NCBI GenBank assembly: GCA_023667145.1
Contig: JAMPAQ010000001.1
Span: forward strand, 1,440,856-1,504,855
DNA from: Pseudoflavonifractor sp.
GTDB lineage: Bacteria > Bacteroidota > Bacteroidia > Bacteroidales > Muribaculaceae
Direction: 5' to 3'
DNA length: 64,000 bases
The position numbers and the translations under genes are program-made. Of this stretch, positions 27,811 to 35,995 are shown piece by piece; within the stretch, counting starts at the first letter, position 1; every line of letters starts with the position of its first letter. Below the pieces are notes generated by a model that worked only from the letters and a program-made list of their open reading frames with translations, searched no databases and was not told where the DNA came from.

Positions 27811-28875
27811 ATGGACATGAAGAAAGCGTTTATTGTGGCCACGTTTGCCGTCATCGGTCTGTCATCGGTCAGTGCGCAGAGCTACTATGACGATGACATA
27901 TACTTTGATGAGTCAAAAGTCAAGGCCAAGAAGAAATCCACGGAGAGTAAGCCGGTTTCGGAGTCTGCCGGGCAAAATGCGGCATACTACAGCAATTACC
28001 GTGTCGCCGACTATCCGGCAGCAGATACATATACCGTCACGTCCACCGGGCCGGTGAGGGATGTCGATGAGTACAACAGGCGCGGTGTGACCGCTCAGCC
28101 AGCCGACAGCGCGTCGTCGGAACAGTCGGCAGACTTTGCATATACCCGCCGGTTGGAAAAGTTTCATAATCCGTCAATCATTATTGACTCTGACGACCCG
28201 GAATTGGTGGAGTATTACTACACATCGGCAGCTCCTGACGTGACCATCAATATCGGCACTCCGTCCTATTATGGTTCATATATCGGCTCATATTGGGACC
28301 CATGGTATTCTCCTTCATGGAGCTGGGGATATGGATGGAACTCATGGTGGGGCCCGTCATGGAGCTTTGGATGGAACTCGTGGTGGGGACCCGCATGGGG
28401 CTACTACCCCTATCCGTCATGGGGATGGGGCCCGGCCTATTATCCGGGCTGGGGTCCTGCATGGTCATGGGCTCCCGTCGCTCCGCGTCCTCATCGCCCG
28501 ACATCACCCGGCGGATGGCAGACCGTAGGCCCGCGTCCCTCACATGGGCAAGCAGTCAATAGCGGTGGCGCCTATCGTCCGGGACGCCGCCCGTCCACTT
28601 CCAACGGTGGTGGATATTATCGTCCATCGACACCATCATCGACGACGGGAAACAGCTCGGGCAGCTACCGTGTAGGCAATCGCCGCACACCCACGACCAA
28701 CAGCGGTGCAGGTAGCGCCACTCACTCCACACGTAACAGTGGCTCAAATTATAACAGCAGCGGGACCCGCTCCAACTCCTCATCACAACCGAGCTATTCG
28801 CGCCCAAGCCGTGGCGGCGGTGGCAATGGCGGTTTCGGAGCAGGTCGTTCGGGTGGTGGCGGTCGCCGCCGTTGA
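27811..28875 (+). CDS. secreted W/Y/G-rich low-complexity protein
   Basis: 354 residues. The signal peptide 1-23 ends G-L-S-S-V-S-A-Q. An acidic/lysine segment (25-45) precedes a middle domain, then a tract at about 155-235 built of W, G, S, P and Y with two nearly identical 12-residue units (GWNSWWGPxW). The C-terminal 120 residues are P/S/R/G-rich and disordered, ending in a glycine run and G-G-R-R-R. Composition resembles envelope-associated low-complexity proteins; no catalytic domain is visible. It lies 37 bp ahead of the FadL-like gene in a likely operon. Confidence 0.75.
   Translation: MDMKKAFIVATFAVIGLSSVSAQSYYDDDIYFDESKVKAKKKSTESKPVSESAGQNAAYYSNYRVADYPAADTYTVTSTGPVRDVDEYNRRGVTAQPADSASSEQSADFAYTRRLEKFHNPSIIIDSDDPELVEYYYTSAAPDVTINIGTPSYYGSYIGSYWDPWYSPSWSWGYGWNSWWGPSWSFGWNSWWGPAWGYYPYPSWGWGPAYYPGWGPAWSWAPVAPRPHRPTSPGGWQTVGPRPSHGQAVNSGGAYRPGRRPSTSNGGGYYRPSTPSSTTGNSSGSYRVGNRRTPTTNSGAGSATHSTRNSGSNYNSSGTRSNSSSQPSYSRPSRGGGGNGGFGAGRSGGGGRRR
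28333..28404 (+). repeat. two tandem 36-bp units in W/G-rich gene
   Basis: Units at 28333-28368 and 28369-28404 differ by a few bases and encode GWNSWWGPSWSF and GWNSWWGPAWGY; the flanking sequence shows more degenerate copies. Confidence 0.8.
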
Positions 28876-28912
28876 TGTGTCAACTGATTAATAATGTAAT
28901 TATCTAAAGGAT

Positions 28913-30574
28913 ATGAAAAAATATTTACTGATGTCGGCAGTAGGTGTCATTCCCGCGCTCATGTCGGCTCAAAGCGCGATTGACGCCTATCAATTATCCC
29001 AGCCCGATTTCAAGGGTACGGCACGTTTCATGTCGATGGGCGGCGCATTCGGTGCCCTTGGAGGTGACCTGTCGACCCTCAACCAGAATCCCGCCGGTAT
29101 TGGCGTTTACAGAAGCAGTGAGGTCGGGGTGACCATGGATATTGACATGCAGTCGGTCAAGGGGTCGGCACAGGGCCTATCTGACAAGGAGACCCAGACA
29201 AAGGTCTATTGCAACAACTTCGGATATGTCGGTACGGCAAGACTTGACAACACATTCATGCCCACATTCTCATGGGGTATAAGTTATTCACGAGCAAAGT
29301 CATTTGACCGTGTTTACAGCGGACGCATATCCAACATGAACGGTGCGTCGTTGAGCAATTACGTAGCCCGGACTATGAACGATATGGGTATCACTGATCA
29401 GGATCTGGGCACCGTGCCAGACGAGTATGACCCTTACTATGACCCGATGCCGGGGACTTGGGACTCTTACGCGCCATGGCTTGGCGTGCTCGCCTACGAC
29501 TCGTTCCTTATTACTCCTGACAGCAACGGCAGCTTTGACGGACTTGTCTCTGATATTACGGCTGTCGGGACATCTCCCGCTTACGGCTCCTCGTCGGTGT
29601 TTACCCGTGAGCAAGGATATGTCGATGAGTACAGCATAAACTTTGGAGGTAATTTTGTGAACATGGTGTCGTGGGGTATAGGATTTGGCATCCATGACAT
29701 CAATTTCACATCTGACTCATACTATGATGAGCGCTGGAGCAATGCTACCATACCCGTGCCGATGACTGACAGTAACGGAGATCAGTATTACGGCACCGGC
29801 ACCGGCGATGCTTACTTTGACATGTACAACCATCTGCACACCTATGGTACAGGCTTCAACATGAAACTCGGAGTCATCGTCAAGCCCATAAATGAGCTGC
29901 GGTTGGGACTCGCAGTGCATACCCCGACGTGGTATTCGGTAACGAGCGACTATTACGCCGACATGGACTATAAGTATTCGTCAGGAGTCGTGCCCGATCC
30001 GCGAGACCCGCTGCCCGGGACTCCGTATGGCAGCAACTCGTTCCACTTCAAGTCTCCGTGGCGGCTTATCGCGAGTGCAGCCGGTGTGATAGGCGGTCGT
30101 GGAATCATAAGCATGGACTATGAGTATCGTGGATATGACAGCATGTCGCTGTCTGACAGCTATGGGCCGTACGATGATACCAACAGTGACATAAAGAGCT
30201 ATTATAAGGGGACCAACACGTTGCGTGTCGGTGCGGAGTATCGTGTGACTCCGTCATTCAGCCTGCGTGCCGGATACAACTGGACCTCATCGCCCGTGGA
30301 GCATCAGGCCAAGAACAATGGCGAGATCATCTATACAGCCGGTACACGTCCGAGCTATACGTTTGACAACACGACCCAGTACATCACTTGCGGTCTCGGA
30401 TACCGATACAAGGGATTTTACGCCGATGCGGCCTATGTTCACAAACATCGCACGAGTACGTGGCACGCGTTCTCGCCGGTGGTAAACGAGAGTGCCCTTA
30501 TAGAGGGTTCGCCCGAACTACAGCTGACCGACAATAACAATTCAATTGTATTGTCGATAGGTTTCAAGTTCTGA
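28913..30574 (+). CDS. OmpP1/FadL-like outer membrane transport protein
   Basis: 553 residues: signal peptide about 1-20 (ending L-M-S-A-Q), then A-I-D-A-Y-Q-L-S and a family signature near 40-65 (ARFMSMGGAFGALGGDLSTL, NPAGIGVYRSSE) that forms the plug of FadL-type channels. The rest is an aromatic-rich beta-barrel of about 14 strands ending S-I-V-L-S-I-G-F-K-F. Family members pass hydrophobic compounds across the outer membrane; the substrate here is unknown. Ends at a strong terminator. Confidence 0.88.
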   Translation: MKKYLLMSAVGVIPALMSAQSAIDAYQLSQPDFKGTARFMSMGGAFGALGGDLSTLNQNPAGIGVYRSSEVGVTMDIDMQSVKGSAQGLSDKETQTKVYCNNFGYVGTARLDNTFMPTFSWGISYSRAKSFDRVYSGRISNMNGASLSNYVARTMNDMGITDQDLGTVPDEYDPYYDPMPGTWDSYAPWLGVLAYDSFLITPDSNGSFDGLVSDITAVGTSPAYGSSSVFTREQGYVDEYSINFGGNFVNMVSWGIGFGIHDINFTSDSYYDERWSNATIPVPMTDSNGDQYYGTGTGDAYFDMYNHLHTYGTGFNMKLGVIVKPINELRLGLAVHTPTWYSVTSDYYADMDYKYSSGVVPDPRDPLPGTPYGSNSFHFKSPWRLIASAAGVIGGRGIISMDYEYRGYDSMSLSDSYGPYDDTNSDIKSYYKGTNTLRVGAEYRVTPSFSLRAGYNWTSSPVEHQAKNNGEIIYTAGTRPSYTFDNTTQYITCGLGYRYKGFYADAAYVHKHRTSTWHAFSPVVNESALIEGSPELQLTDNNNSIVLSIGFKF

Positions 30575-30599
30575 AAATATTTTGTAATTTTATAGTCGT

Positions 30600-30629
30600 A
30601 AAGGATAGCTTATCAAGCTATCCTTTTTT
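30600..30629 (+). terminator. intrinsic terminator after FadL-like gene
   Basis: AAGGATAGCTT and AAGCTATCCTT pair perfectly around ATC, flanked by A and a run of T. It ends 7 bp before the next ATG, so the following gene would need a promoter within or beside the hairpin, or read-through. Confidence 0.85.
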
Positions 30630-30635
30630 ATTGAT

Positions 30636-32639
30636 ATGAATACGGACACTCAACAGATAGACCTTGACAATCCTGAGTTTCAGAACGTGTGGAAGCTCGT
30701 GCAATATACGCGCCAGTCGGTGTTCCTGACAGGCAAGGCCGGCACGGGCAAGTCAACGTTCCTGAAATATATATGTGCCAACACACGCAAGCGCTATGTT
30801 GTGCTTGCTCCTACCGGCATCGCAGCGGTAAATGTCGGCGGGGTGACGATGCACTCGTTTTTCCGTATCCCTTTCAAGCCGTTGCTGCCCGACGACCCGG
30901 AGTTTGCGGTGTCACGATTGCGTTCCCGTCTCAAGTACCCCAAGAACCTCGTGAAACTGATACGTAATCTCGACCTTATCATCATCGATGAGATATCAAT
31001 GGTCAGAGCCGACATCATCGACTTTATGGATAAGGTGCTTCGGGTCTATTCGGGCAATATGCGCGAGCCTTTTGGCGGCAAGCAGTTGCTGCTTGTTGGT
31101 GACATCTTCCAGCTTGAGCCGGTCGTGACAGCTGATATGCGCGACTTCTTGCGTAAGTATTATCCGAACAGTTATTTTTTCAGCGCACGAGCGTTTGGCG
31201 AGGTCAATATCGTGGCCGTTGAGCTGAAAAAGGTATATCGGCAGAGTGACGACTCCTTTATCGGCATACTTGACCGTGTGAGGGAAAATCAGGTTACTGA
31301 CCGTGATCTCGGATGCCTCAATGACCGTGTGGCTATGTCGGACGACAATCAGTCTGACCGCATTGTGATGACGCTTGCCACGACCCGTGACAAGGTCGAT
31401 TTTATCAACGAAAAGCGTCTCGGCGATTTGGACACGCCCGAGGTCTCATATGTAGGCAGCGTGTCGGGCGAGTTCCCTGCCAACTCGCTTCCTACGGCAA
31501 TGGAGCTTGTCCTCAAGGTCGGGGCACAGGTAGTGTTCATAAAGAATGACCCTGATCGCCGCTGGGTCAATGGGACGTTGGGAAAGGTGACGTGTGCCCG
31601 ACGTAATGTGATAGAGGTGGAGCTTGAGAATGGTGACCTGCATGTAGTGGACCCAGTGATATGGGAGAATGTCAAGTATGAGTATGACGAGAAGTCAAAG
31701 AAGGTTATTGAGAAGGTCATAGGTGCGTTTAAGCAGTACCCTCTGAGACTCGCGTGGGCATTGACCGTGCATAAGAGCCAGGGACTCACGTTTGGTAACG
31801 TTGTCATCGACATGGGACGCGGGGCGTTCAGCGCCGGGCAGGCATACGTAGCGTTAAGCCGTTGCCGTAGCCTGGAGGGCCTGTCGTTGCGGAGTCCGCT
31901 GTCACGGCGTGACATTTTTGTGAATCCGGCTGTCACGGAGTTTAGCCGTGGATTCAATAACCAGTCATACGTCAACGAGGCGTTGGCGCGTGCTCACGCC
32001 GATGATTGTTACCATTTGGCCTCGGTGGCTTTTGACAGCGGAGATGTGGCCGGGGCGTTTGACAAGTTTATCGAGGGAATGAGGTCACGGTCGGAACTCC
32101 ACAACGAGGCGGCGATGAGGTTGGTGCGCCGTAAACTCGGCGAGATACCGCGCCTTGTGGCCGAGCGCGATGAGTTGCGCGGGCGTGTCGCCGAGGATAA
32201 GGAAAAATTCCGTAGGCTTGCACGCGAGTATCTGATGATGGGTAACGAGTGCGTGCATGACGGGAGTGAGATTACTCCGGCACTCGCCAACTATGACAAG
32301 GCGCTCTCGATATCTCCTGACTATACCGATGCCTTATATGCCAAAGGTCTTGCGTTGATGAGCGTTGGTGCCGATGATGATGCGATGGATTGCTTTGTCA
32401 AGCTGTTGGAGATTGACAAGGCGCATTTCAACGCTTTGTTCCAGTGCGGTAATATCTGTTACCGTAACGATGACTTGGTCAAGGCTCTTGACTGGTATCT
32501 GAGGGCCGCGGATATGAATGGAAAGAGCCCCGAGGTACACAACAGGCTTGCCGATGTATATGAGAAGGCTGGAGAAGAGAATGCGGCCGAGCATCATAGA
32601 CGCTTGGCCGCTAAATTGAAAAAGACAAGACGGAAATAG
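30636..32639 (+). CDS. Pif1/RecD-like helicase fused to C-terminal TPR repeats
   Basis: 667-residue superfamily-1 DNA helicase. The P-loop GKAGTGKS is at 33-40 with motif Ia-like APTGIAAVNVGG, Walker B LIIIDEISMV near 115, and a UvrD_C_2 segment ALTVHKSQG near 375-383 followed by AYVALSRCRSLEGL (motif VI). After about 430 it changes to helical repeats: a linker coiled coil (about 500-540) and two to three TPR units (NYDKALSISPDYTDALYAKG, DWYLRAAD). The TPR tail suggests protein-protein docking. The gene starts 7 bp after a terminator. Confidence 0.9.
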   Translation: MNTDTQQIDLDNPEFQNVWKLVQYTRQSVFLTGKAGTGKSTFLKYICANTRKRYVVLAPTGIAAVNVGGVTMHSFFRIPFKPLLPDDPEFAVSRLRSRLKYPKNLVKLIRNLDLIIIDEISMVRADIIDFMDKVLRVYSGNMREPFGGKQLLLVGDIFQLEPVVTADMRDFLRKYYPNSYFFSARAFGEVNIVAVELKKVYRQSDDSFIGILDRVRENQVTDRDLGCLNDRVAMSDDNQSDRIVMTLATTRDKVDFINEKRLGDLDTPEVSYVGSVSGEFPANSLPTAMELVLKVGAQVVFIKNDPDRRWVNGTLGKVTCARRNVIEVELENGDLHVVDPVIWENVKYEYDEKSKKVIEKVIGAFKQYPLRLAWALTVHKSQGLTFGNVVIDMGRGAFSAGQAYVALSRCRSLEGLSLRSPLSRRDIFVNPAVTEFSRGFNNQSYVNEALARAHADDCYHLASVAFDSGDVAGAFDKFIEGMRSRSELHNEAAMRLVRRKLGEIPRLVAERDELRGRVAEDKEKFRRLAREYLMMGNECVHDGSEITPALANYDKALSISPDYTDALYAKGLALMSVGADDDAMDCFVKLLEIDKAHFNALFQCGNICYRNDDLVKALDWYLRAADMNGKSPEVHNRLADVYEKAGEENAAEHHRRLAAKLKKTRRK

Positions 32640-32670
32640 GGGGGTGTCGTCAGTCTCCCGCATTGGCCGG

Positions 32671-33861
32671 TTATCTTGGCAGAACGTTCACGCGGAGACG
32701 GTCATAGGCACGTTCAGCCTTCAGTCTGGCCTCTTCCACTGTGTCGGCTGTGGCGAGTATCACGCCCATACGGCGATGACCCTTTATTTCGGGTTTGCCG
32801 AATATGCGTATCTGTGTCCCCGGCTCCGAAAGCACCTCATCGAGATTGTCAAACTCAATCTTGTCGGTATCGCCCTCGACCACGATGGCACGTGAGGCCG
32901 ATGGTCCTAAGAATCTTATGGCCGGGACGGGCAGTCCAAGCAGTGCGCGTGCATGGAGCGCAAACTCACTCAAGTCTTGTGAGATCATTGTCACCATGCC
33001 GGTATCGTGAGGACGGGGTGAGACTTCGCTGAATATGACTTTGTCTCCCTTGACAAACAGCTCGACACCAAATATCCCGTAACCGCCAAGAGCATCGGTT
33101 ATCTTACGGGCAATCTCGCGGGCCTCGACAAGTGCAGCGTCGGTCATGGGCTGAGGTTGCCATGAGTAACGGTAGTCGCCGTTTACCTGTATGTGTCCTA
33201 CCGGCTCGCAATATGTCGTGCCGGAACAGCTGCGTACAGTCAGGAGCGTTATCTCATAGTCAAAATCTATGAAGCCCTCGACAATGACACGGCCGGCACC
33301 GGCACGGCCACCCTCCTGGGCCTCTTTCCACGCCGCGTCTATGTCATCGGCTGACTTTATCGTACTCTGTCCATGACCCGATGAACTCATTATCGGTTTC
33401 ACCACACATGGTATGCCGATGGCATCTACTGCATCGCGGAACTCATCGTAGGTTGATGCGAACCGATAGGGCGATGTCGGTATGCCAAGCTCCTCGGCGG
33501 CGAGGCGACGTATACCCTCGCGGTTCATTGTCAGCCAAGCGGCGGTGGCGGTGGGAGTCACGTGGTAACCCTCGGCCTCAAGCTCACGTAACATGGGGGT
33601 AGCGATGGCCTCGACCTCGGGGATGATGTGGTCAGGCTTTTCTTCCTCGACGACCTTACGCAGGGCATCGCCGTCAAGCATATTGAACACATGGCATCTG
33701 TGAGCCACTTGCATTGCCGGGGCATTGGCATACTTGTCACAAGCCACGACCTCGACTCCATAGCGTTGGAGTTCGAGAGCCACTTCCTTTCCTAACTCTC
33801 CACTGCCGAGAAGCAATGCCTTACGTCCCACGGGGGTCATTACCGAGCCAATCTTTGTCAT
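32671..33861 (-). CDS. purT: formate-dependent phosphoribosylglycinamide formyltransferase
   Basis: PurT makes formyl-GAR from GAR, formate and ATP in purine synthesis, an alternative to folate-dependent PurN. 396 residues with the ATP-grasp order: an N-terminal Rossmann-like part ([22 protein letters not shown]), a central lid ([16 protein letters not shown], near 150-165) and metal-binding E/N in [25 protein letters not shown]. Length matches E. coli PurT (392). Convergent with the helicase gene, 31 bp apart. Confidence 0.96.
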   Translation of the reverse strand: MTKIGSVMTPVGRKALLLGSGELGKEVALELQRYGVEVVACDKYANAPAMQVAHRCHVFNMLDGDALRKVVEEEKPDHIIPEVEAIATPMLRELEAEGYHVTPTATAAWLTMNREGIRRLAAEELGIPTSPYRFASTYDEFRDAVDAIGIPCVVKPIMSSSGHGQSTIKSADDIDAAWKEAQEGGRAGAGRVIVEGFIDFDYEITLLTVRSCSGTTYCEPVGHIQVNGDYRYSWQPQPMTDAALVEAREIARKITDALGGYGIFGVELFVKGDKVIFSEVSPRPHDTGMVTMISQDLSEFALHARALLGLPVPAIRFLGPSASRAIVVEGDTDKIEFDNLDEVLSEPGTQIRIFGKPEIKGHRRMGVILATADTVEEARLKAERAYDRLRVNVLPR

Positions 33862-33872
33862 ATCTTAGTCTG

Positions 33873-33880
33873 CAAAATTA
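33873..33880 (-). promoter_or_regulatory. purT -7 element
   Basis: Minus-strand TAATTTTG, 11 bp upstream of the ATG; no good -33 box. A very short leader would result. Confidence 0.35.
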
Positions 33881-34005
33881 ATGGTTTATTATCCTATGGT
33901 TGGTTTGATATGTCGCGATACTACTTTGATCGCCGACACGTAAACCGATACAAAGTTACTGATTATCTCTCAAATGACCATAGGTAGGGCGGCGATAGTT
34001 GCCAA

Positions 34006-34545
34006 TCAGTCTTTCATTGGCACAAATTGCTGGAATCGGCCATCGCTGTAAAAGACCAGTATGTTGACTATCTCCTTGGGTGATCCGGCGTTAAATGAGA
34101 TGGTGTTTTGTGTCTGCTCATTGCCGTCGTCAGGCCGGAATGTCGAAAATTCCTGTGGTTTGAGCGGCCCTGGTGACTGTGCGAATGTCCCGGCATTATC
34201 TGATACAGATTCCAAGTTGGTCGAATCAAAGTTGATGCCGGATGTAAATGTCTCATTGACATGGCTATGTCCATTCTCGATATCCAATTCGGCCTCTGTT
34301 TGAGGCTCTGAGATTTTAATATTCGGAGCCACGACCATCTCCCCCTCACCAAACATCAGCCACAGGACGGATAGTTGGGGATATGCCTCGTGAATCTTGC
34401 TGATAAGCTCATCGCTTATCTTCTTGTTTCGCCCGTTAAGTATCTGTGATACAGTGGGGCGTGGTATCTTGCACGTGTCAGCAAACTGAGAGTTGGCAAT
34501 TCCCAGGTAATTCATGAAAATCTTGATGCGCGAGACGATATCCAT
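34006..34545 (-). CDS. XRE-family transcriptional regulator
   Basis: 179 residues from ATG 34545 (MDIVSRIKIFMNYLG); the in-frame extension to 34605 lies upstream of the predicted transcription start and is rejected. The N-terminal HTH_3 domain (about 4-62) has turn and recognition helices F-A-D-T-C-K-I-P-R-P-T-V-S-Q-I-L-N-G. It ends W-L-M-F-G-E-G, typical of Bacteroidetes cI-like regulators. The C-terminal 110 residues are polar, low-complexity and without a peptidase dyad. A dyad and promoter sit directly upstream, suggesting autoregulation. Confidence 0.85.
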   Translation of the reverse strand: MDIVSRIKIFMNYLGIANSQFADTCKIPRPTVSQILNGRNKKISDELISKIHEAYPQLSVLWLMFGEGEMVVAPNIKISEPQTEAELDIENGHSHVNETFTSGINFDSTNLESVSDNAGTFAQSPGPLKPQEFSTFRPDDGNEQTQNTISFNAGSPKEIVNILVFYSDGRFQQFVPMKD

Positions 34546-34557
34546 ACCTATTTGTAT

Positions 34558-34570
34558 TTGTAATTTACAA
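34558..34570. promoter_or_regulatory. putative operator dyad of XRE regulator
   Basis: TTGTAA-T-TTACAA, a perfect 13-bp dyad centred on 34564. It sits at the predicted transcription start of the regulator gene, where a bound XRE dimer would block initiation. Confidence 0.55.
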
Positions 34571-34574
34571 TATG

Positions 34575-34606
34575 CAAATGTAATTATTAAAATTGAAAAA
34601 AGCAAA
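34575..34606 (-). promoter_or_regulatory. promoter of XRE regulator
   Basis: Minus-strand TTTG (34606-34603), 20-bp spacer, TACATTTG (34582-34575): full Bacteroidetes consensus; predicted start about 34568, leader about 23 nt. Confidence 0.7.
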
Positions 34607-35312
34607 TTCTAATTTGTAAATCACGACACAATACTAAATTATGATTTGTAAATGATGTGGAGCTGCAAATGTAAACATGATTCAATGATTAAATTTATCC
34701 TTTAATTAATATATGGTATTGTTTTGGGGTCTAAGGATATGGTGCATTGGAGCGGTGACGGAGAGGCAAACTCGCGTCGTATTGGCTAAAAATATATACA
34801 AATACTTTATAAATTTTGTATAATATATATGGTAATTAGGGTGCTATGGGGATAGTGAATGATTGCTAAAGCCAAATAAATAACTAATGTAAACAGATGT
34901 AAGGATGAAAATAGCGATTTTGACTTCTAAAATGTTTGATTTGATATTGAAAATTGACTGTTGTGGATTTGAAATATTAAATTGTACTTGTTAATCAATT
35001 TCTAATTACAATATCAAACTTGAATCTAAATGTAAACCAAATTGTATTTTTAGTGTTCGTATGTAAATCACATCTCCATCAAGTGAAACTACCTGCGTTG
35101 CTTCCTCGTGTTTTATGTATAACATTACGGAATCGGAAAAATATTTTGCGTTTTGTATCTATTAACTTTATAAGGGGTTGATATATAGGAAAATGAACAA
35201 TATTTAACTATTCTCACTATTCCAATGAAATATCCAAATATTTTTATATGTTGTAAAGCATGTTTAGAATCGAATATTTTGCAGCTATATTATCATCTAA
35301 TCAGAAAACAAG
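34607..35312. other. AT-rich non-coding tract with repeated TGTAAAY boxes
   Basis: The 788-bp gap between the regulator and ferritin has no ORF I would support. It contains six plus-oriented TGTAAAT/C boxes at 34615, 34647, 34670, 34888, 35031 and 35062; the first and last share the 10-mer TGTAAATCAC. The half-site TTGTAA of the regulator's operator resembles these boxes. The sequence is much poorer in G and C than neighbouring genes. Confidence 0.5.
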
Positions 35313-35345
35313 AAAAACGACCATCCACGATGGATAGCCGTTTTT
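35313..35345 (-). terminator. terminator of ferritin gene
   Basis: AAAAACG/CGTTTTT outer stem and ATCCA/TGGAT inner stem around CGA, followed on the minus strand by T-rich sequence; 48 bp past the ferritin stop. Confidence 0.8.
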
Positions 35346-35393
35346 ACAAGTATCTGTCGTGCCCTATCGTGGGCTTGGATGATACGAATGTGA

Positions 35394-35912
35394 TTATTCG
35401 TTGGAAAGCGGTGCCGGGGCGGTATACACGCGTGACGCGAGTTCTTGGTCAAGGGTGTACAGACCCATGCCGTTATCACCGATGAGAGTGAATTTGTCGA
35501 TGAGGTCCTGAGCTGTCTCCTCCTCTTCTACCTGCTCGGCAATAAACCAGTTGAGCTTCTCTCGGGTAGCGTAGTCATGTTCGCTCTCCGCGAGTGCGTA
35601 GAGGTTGTTGATGAGTGAGGTTACCTTTTGCTCGTGGGCGAGAGTGTCCTTGAACGCATCTACAGGAGTCTCCCAGTGAGAGGGAACTGCTTCTATGGGT
35701 TTGAGTATTACGCGTCCTCCACGGGCATTCATATAGTTCATGAATATCTGGGCATGGGCCTGCTCTTCCTGAAATTGGATTTTGAACCAGTTTGCTATAC
35801 CTGATTTACCGTCGGCCTCAAAGTTGCAGGCCATGGCAAGGTAGAGATATGCCGACCAAAACTCGGCATTGATCTGCTCGTTGAGAGCATCTTCGATTTT
35901 TCTGTTCAACAT
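35394..35912 (-). CDS. ftnA: ferritin (non-haem, FtnA type)
   Basis: Iron-storage protein of 172 residues that assembles into a 24-mer cage. All ferroxidase ligands are in the same numbering as E. coli FtnA: Glu17, Glu50, His53, Glu94, Gln127 and Glu130. It has no haem-ligand Met typical of bacterioferritin. The C-terminal tail after 155 is extended and P/A-rich. Own promoter (35941-35971) and terminator; in anaerobic gut Bacteroidales ferritin is linked to oxygen and iron stress. Confidence 0.95.
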   Translation of the reverse strand: MLNRKIEDALNEQINAEFWSAYLYLAMACNFEADGKSGIANWFKIQFQEEQAHAQIFMNYMNARGGRVILKPIEAVPSHWETPVDAFKDTLAHEQKVTSLINNLYALAESEHDYATREKLNWFIAEQVEEEETAQDLIDKFTLIGDNGMGLYTLDQELASRVYTAPAPLSNE

Positions 35913-35940
35913 AGTGTTGTTTGTTTAATGTTAGACAATG

Positions 35941-35971
35941 CAAATGTATTAAAGATTATCGTAAGGTCAAT
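35941..35971 (-). promoter_or_regulatory. ferritin promoter
   Basis: Minus-strand ATTG (35971-35968), 19-bp spacer, TACATTTG (35948-35941). It lies within 30 bp of the uvrA 3' end. Confidence 0.65.
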
Positions 35972-35995
35972 GATAAAATCGTTGTAAAATCATGG

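Noticed and set aside
28333-28404. Possible CRISPR-like repeat
   Set aside because: The two 36-bp units are directly adjacent without spacers and encode an in-frame amino-acid repeat.
35225-35485. Plus-strand ORF of 86 residues upstream of and antisense to the ferritin 3' end
   Set aside because: It runs through the ferritin terminator and into the ferritin coding region on the opposite strand, with no family resemblance. It is a chance ORF in AT-rich DNA.
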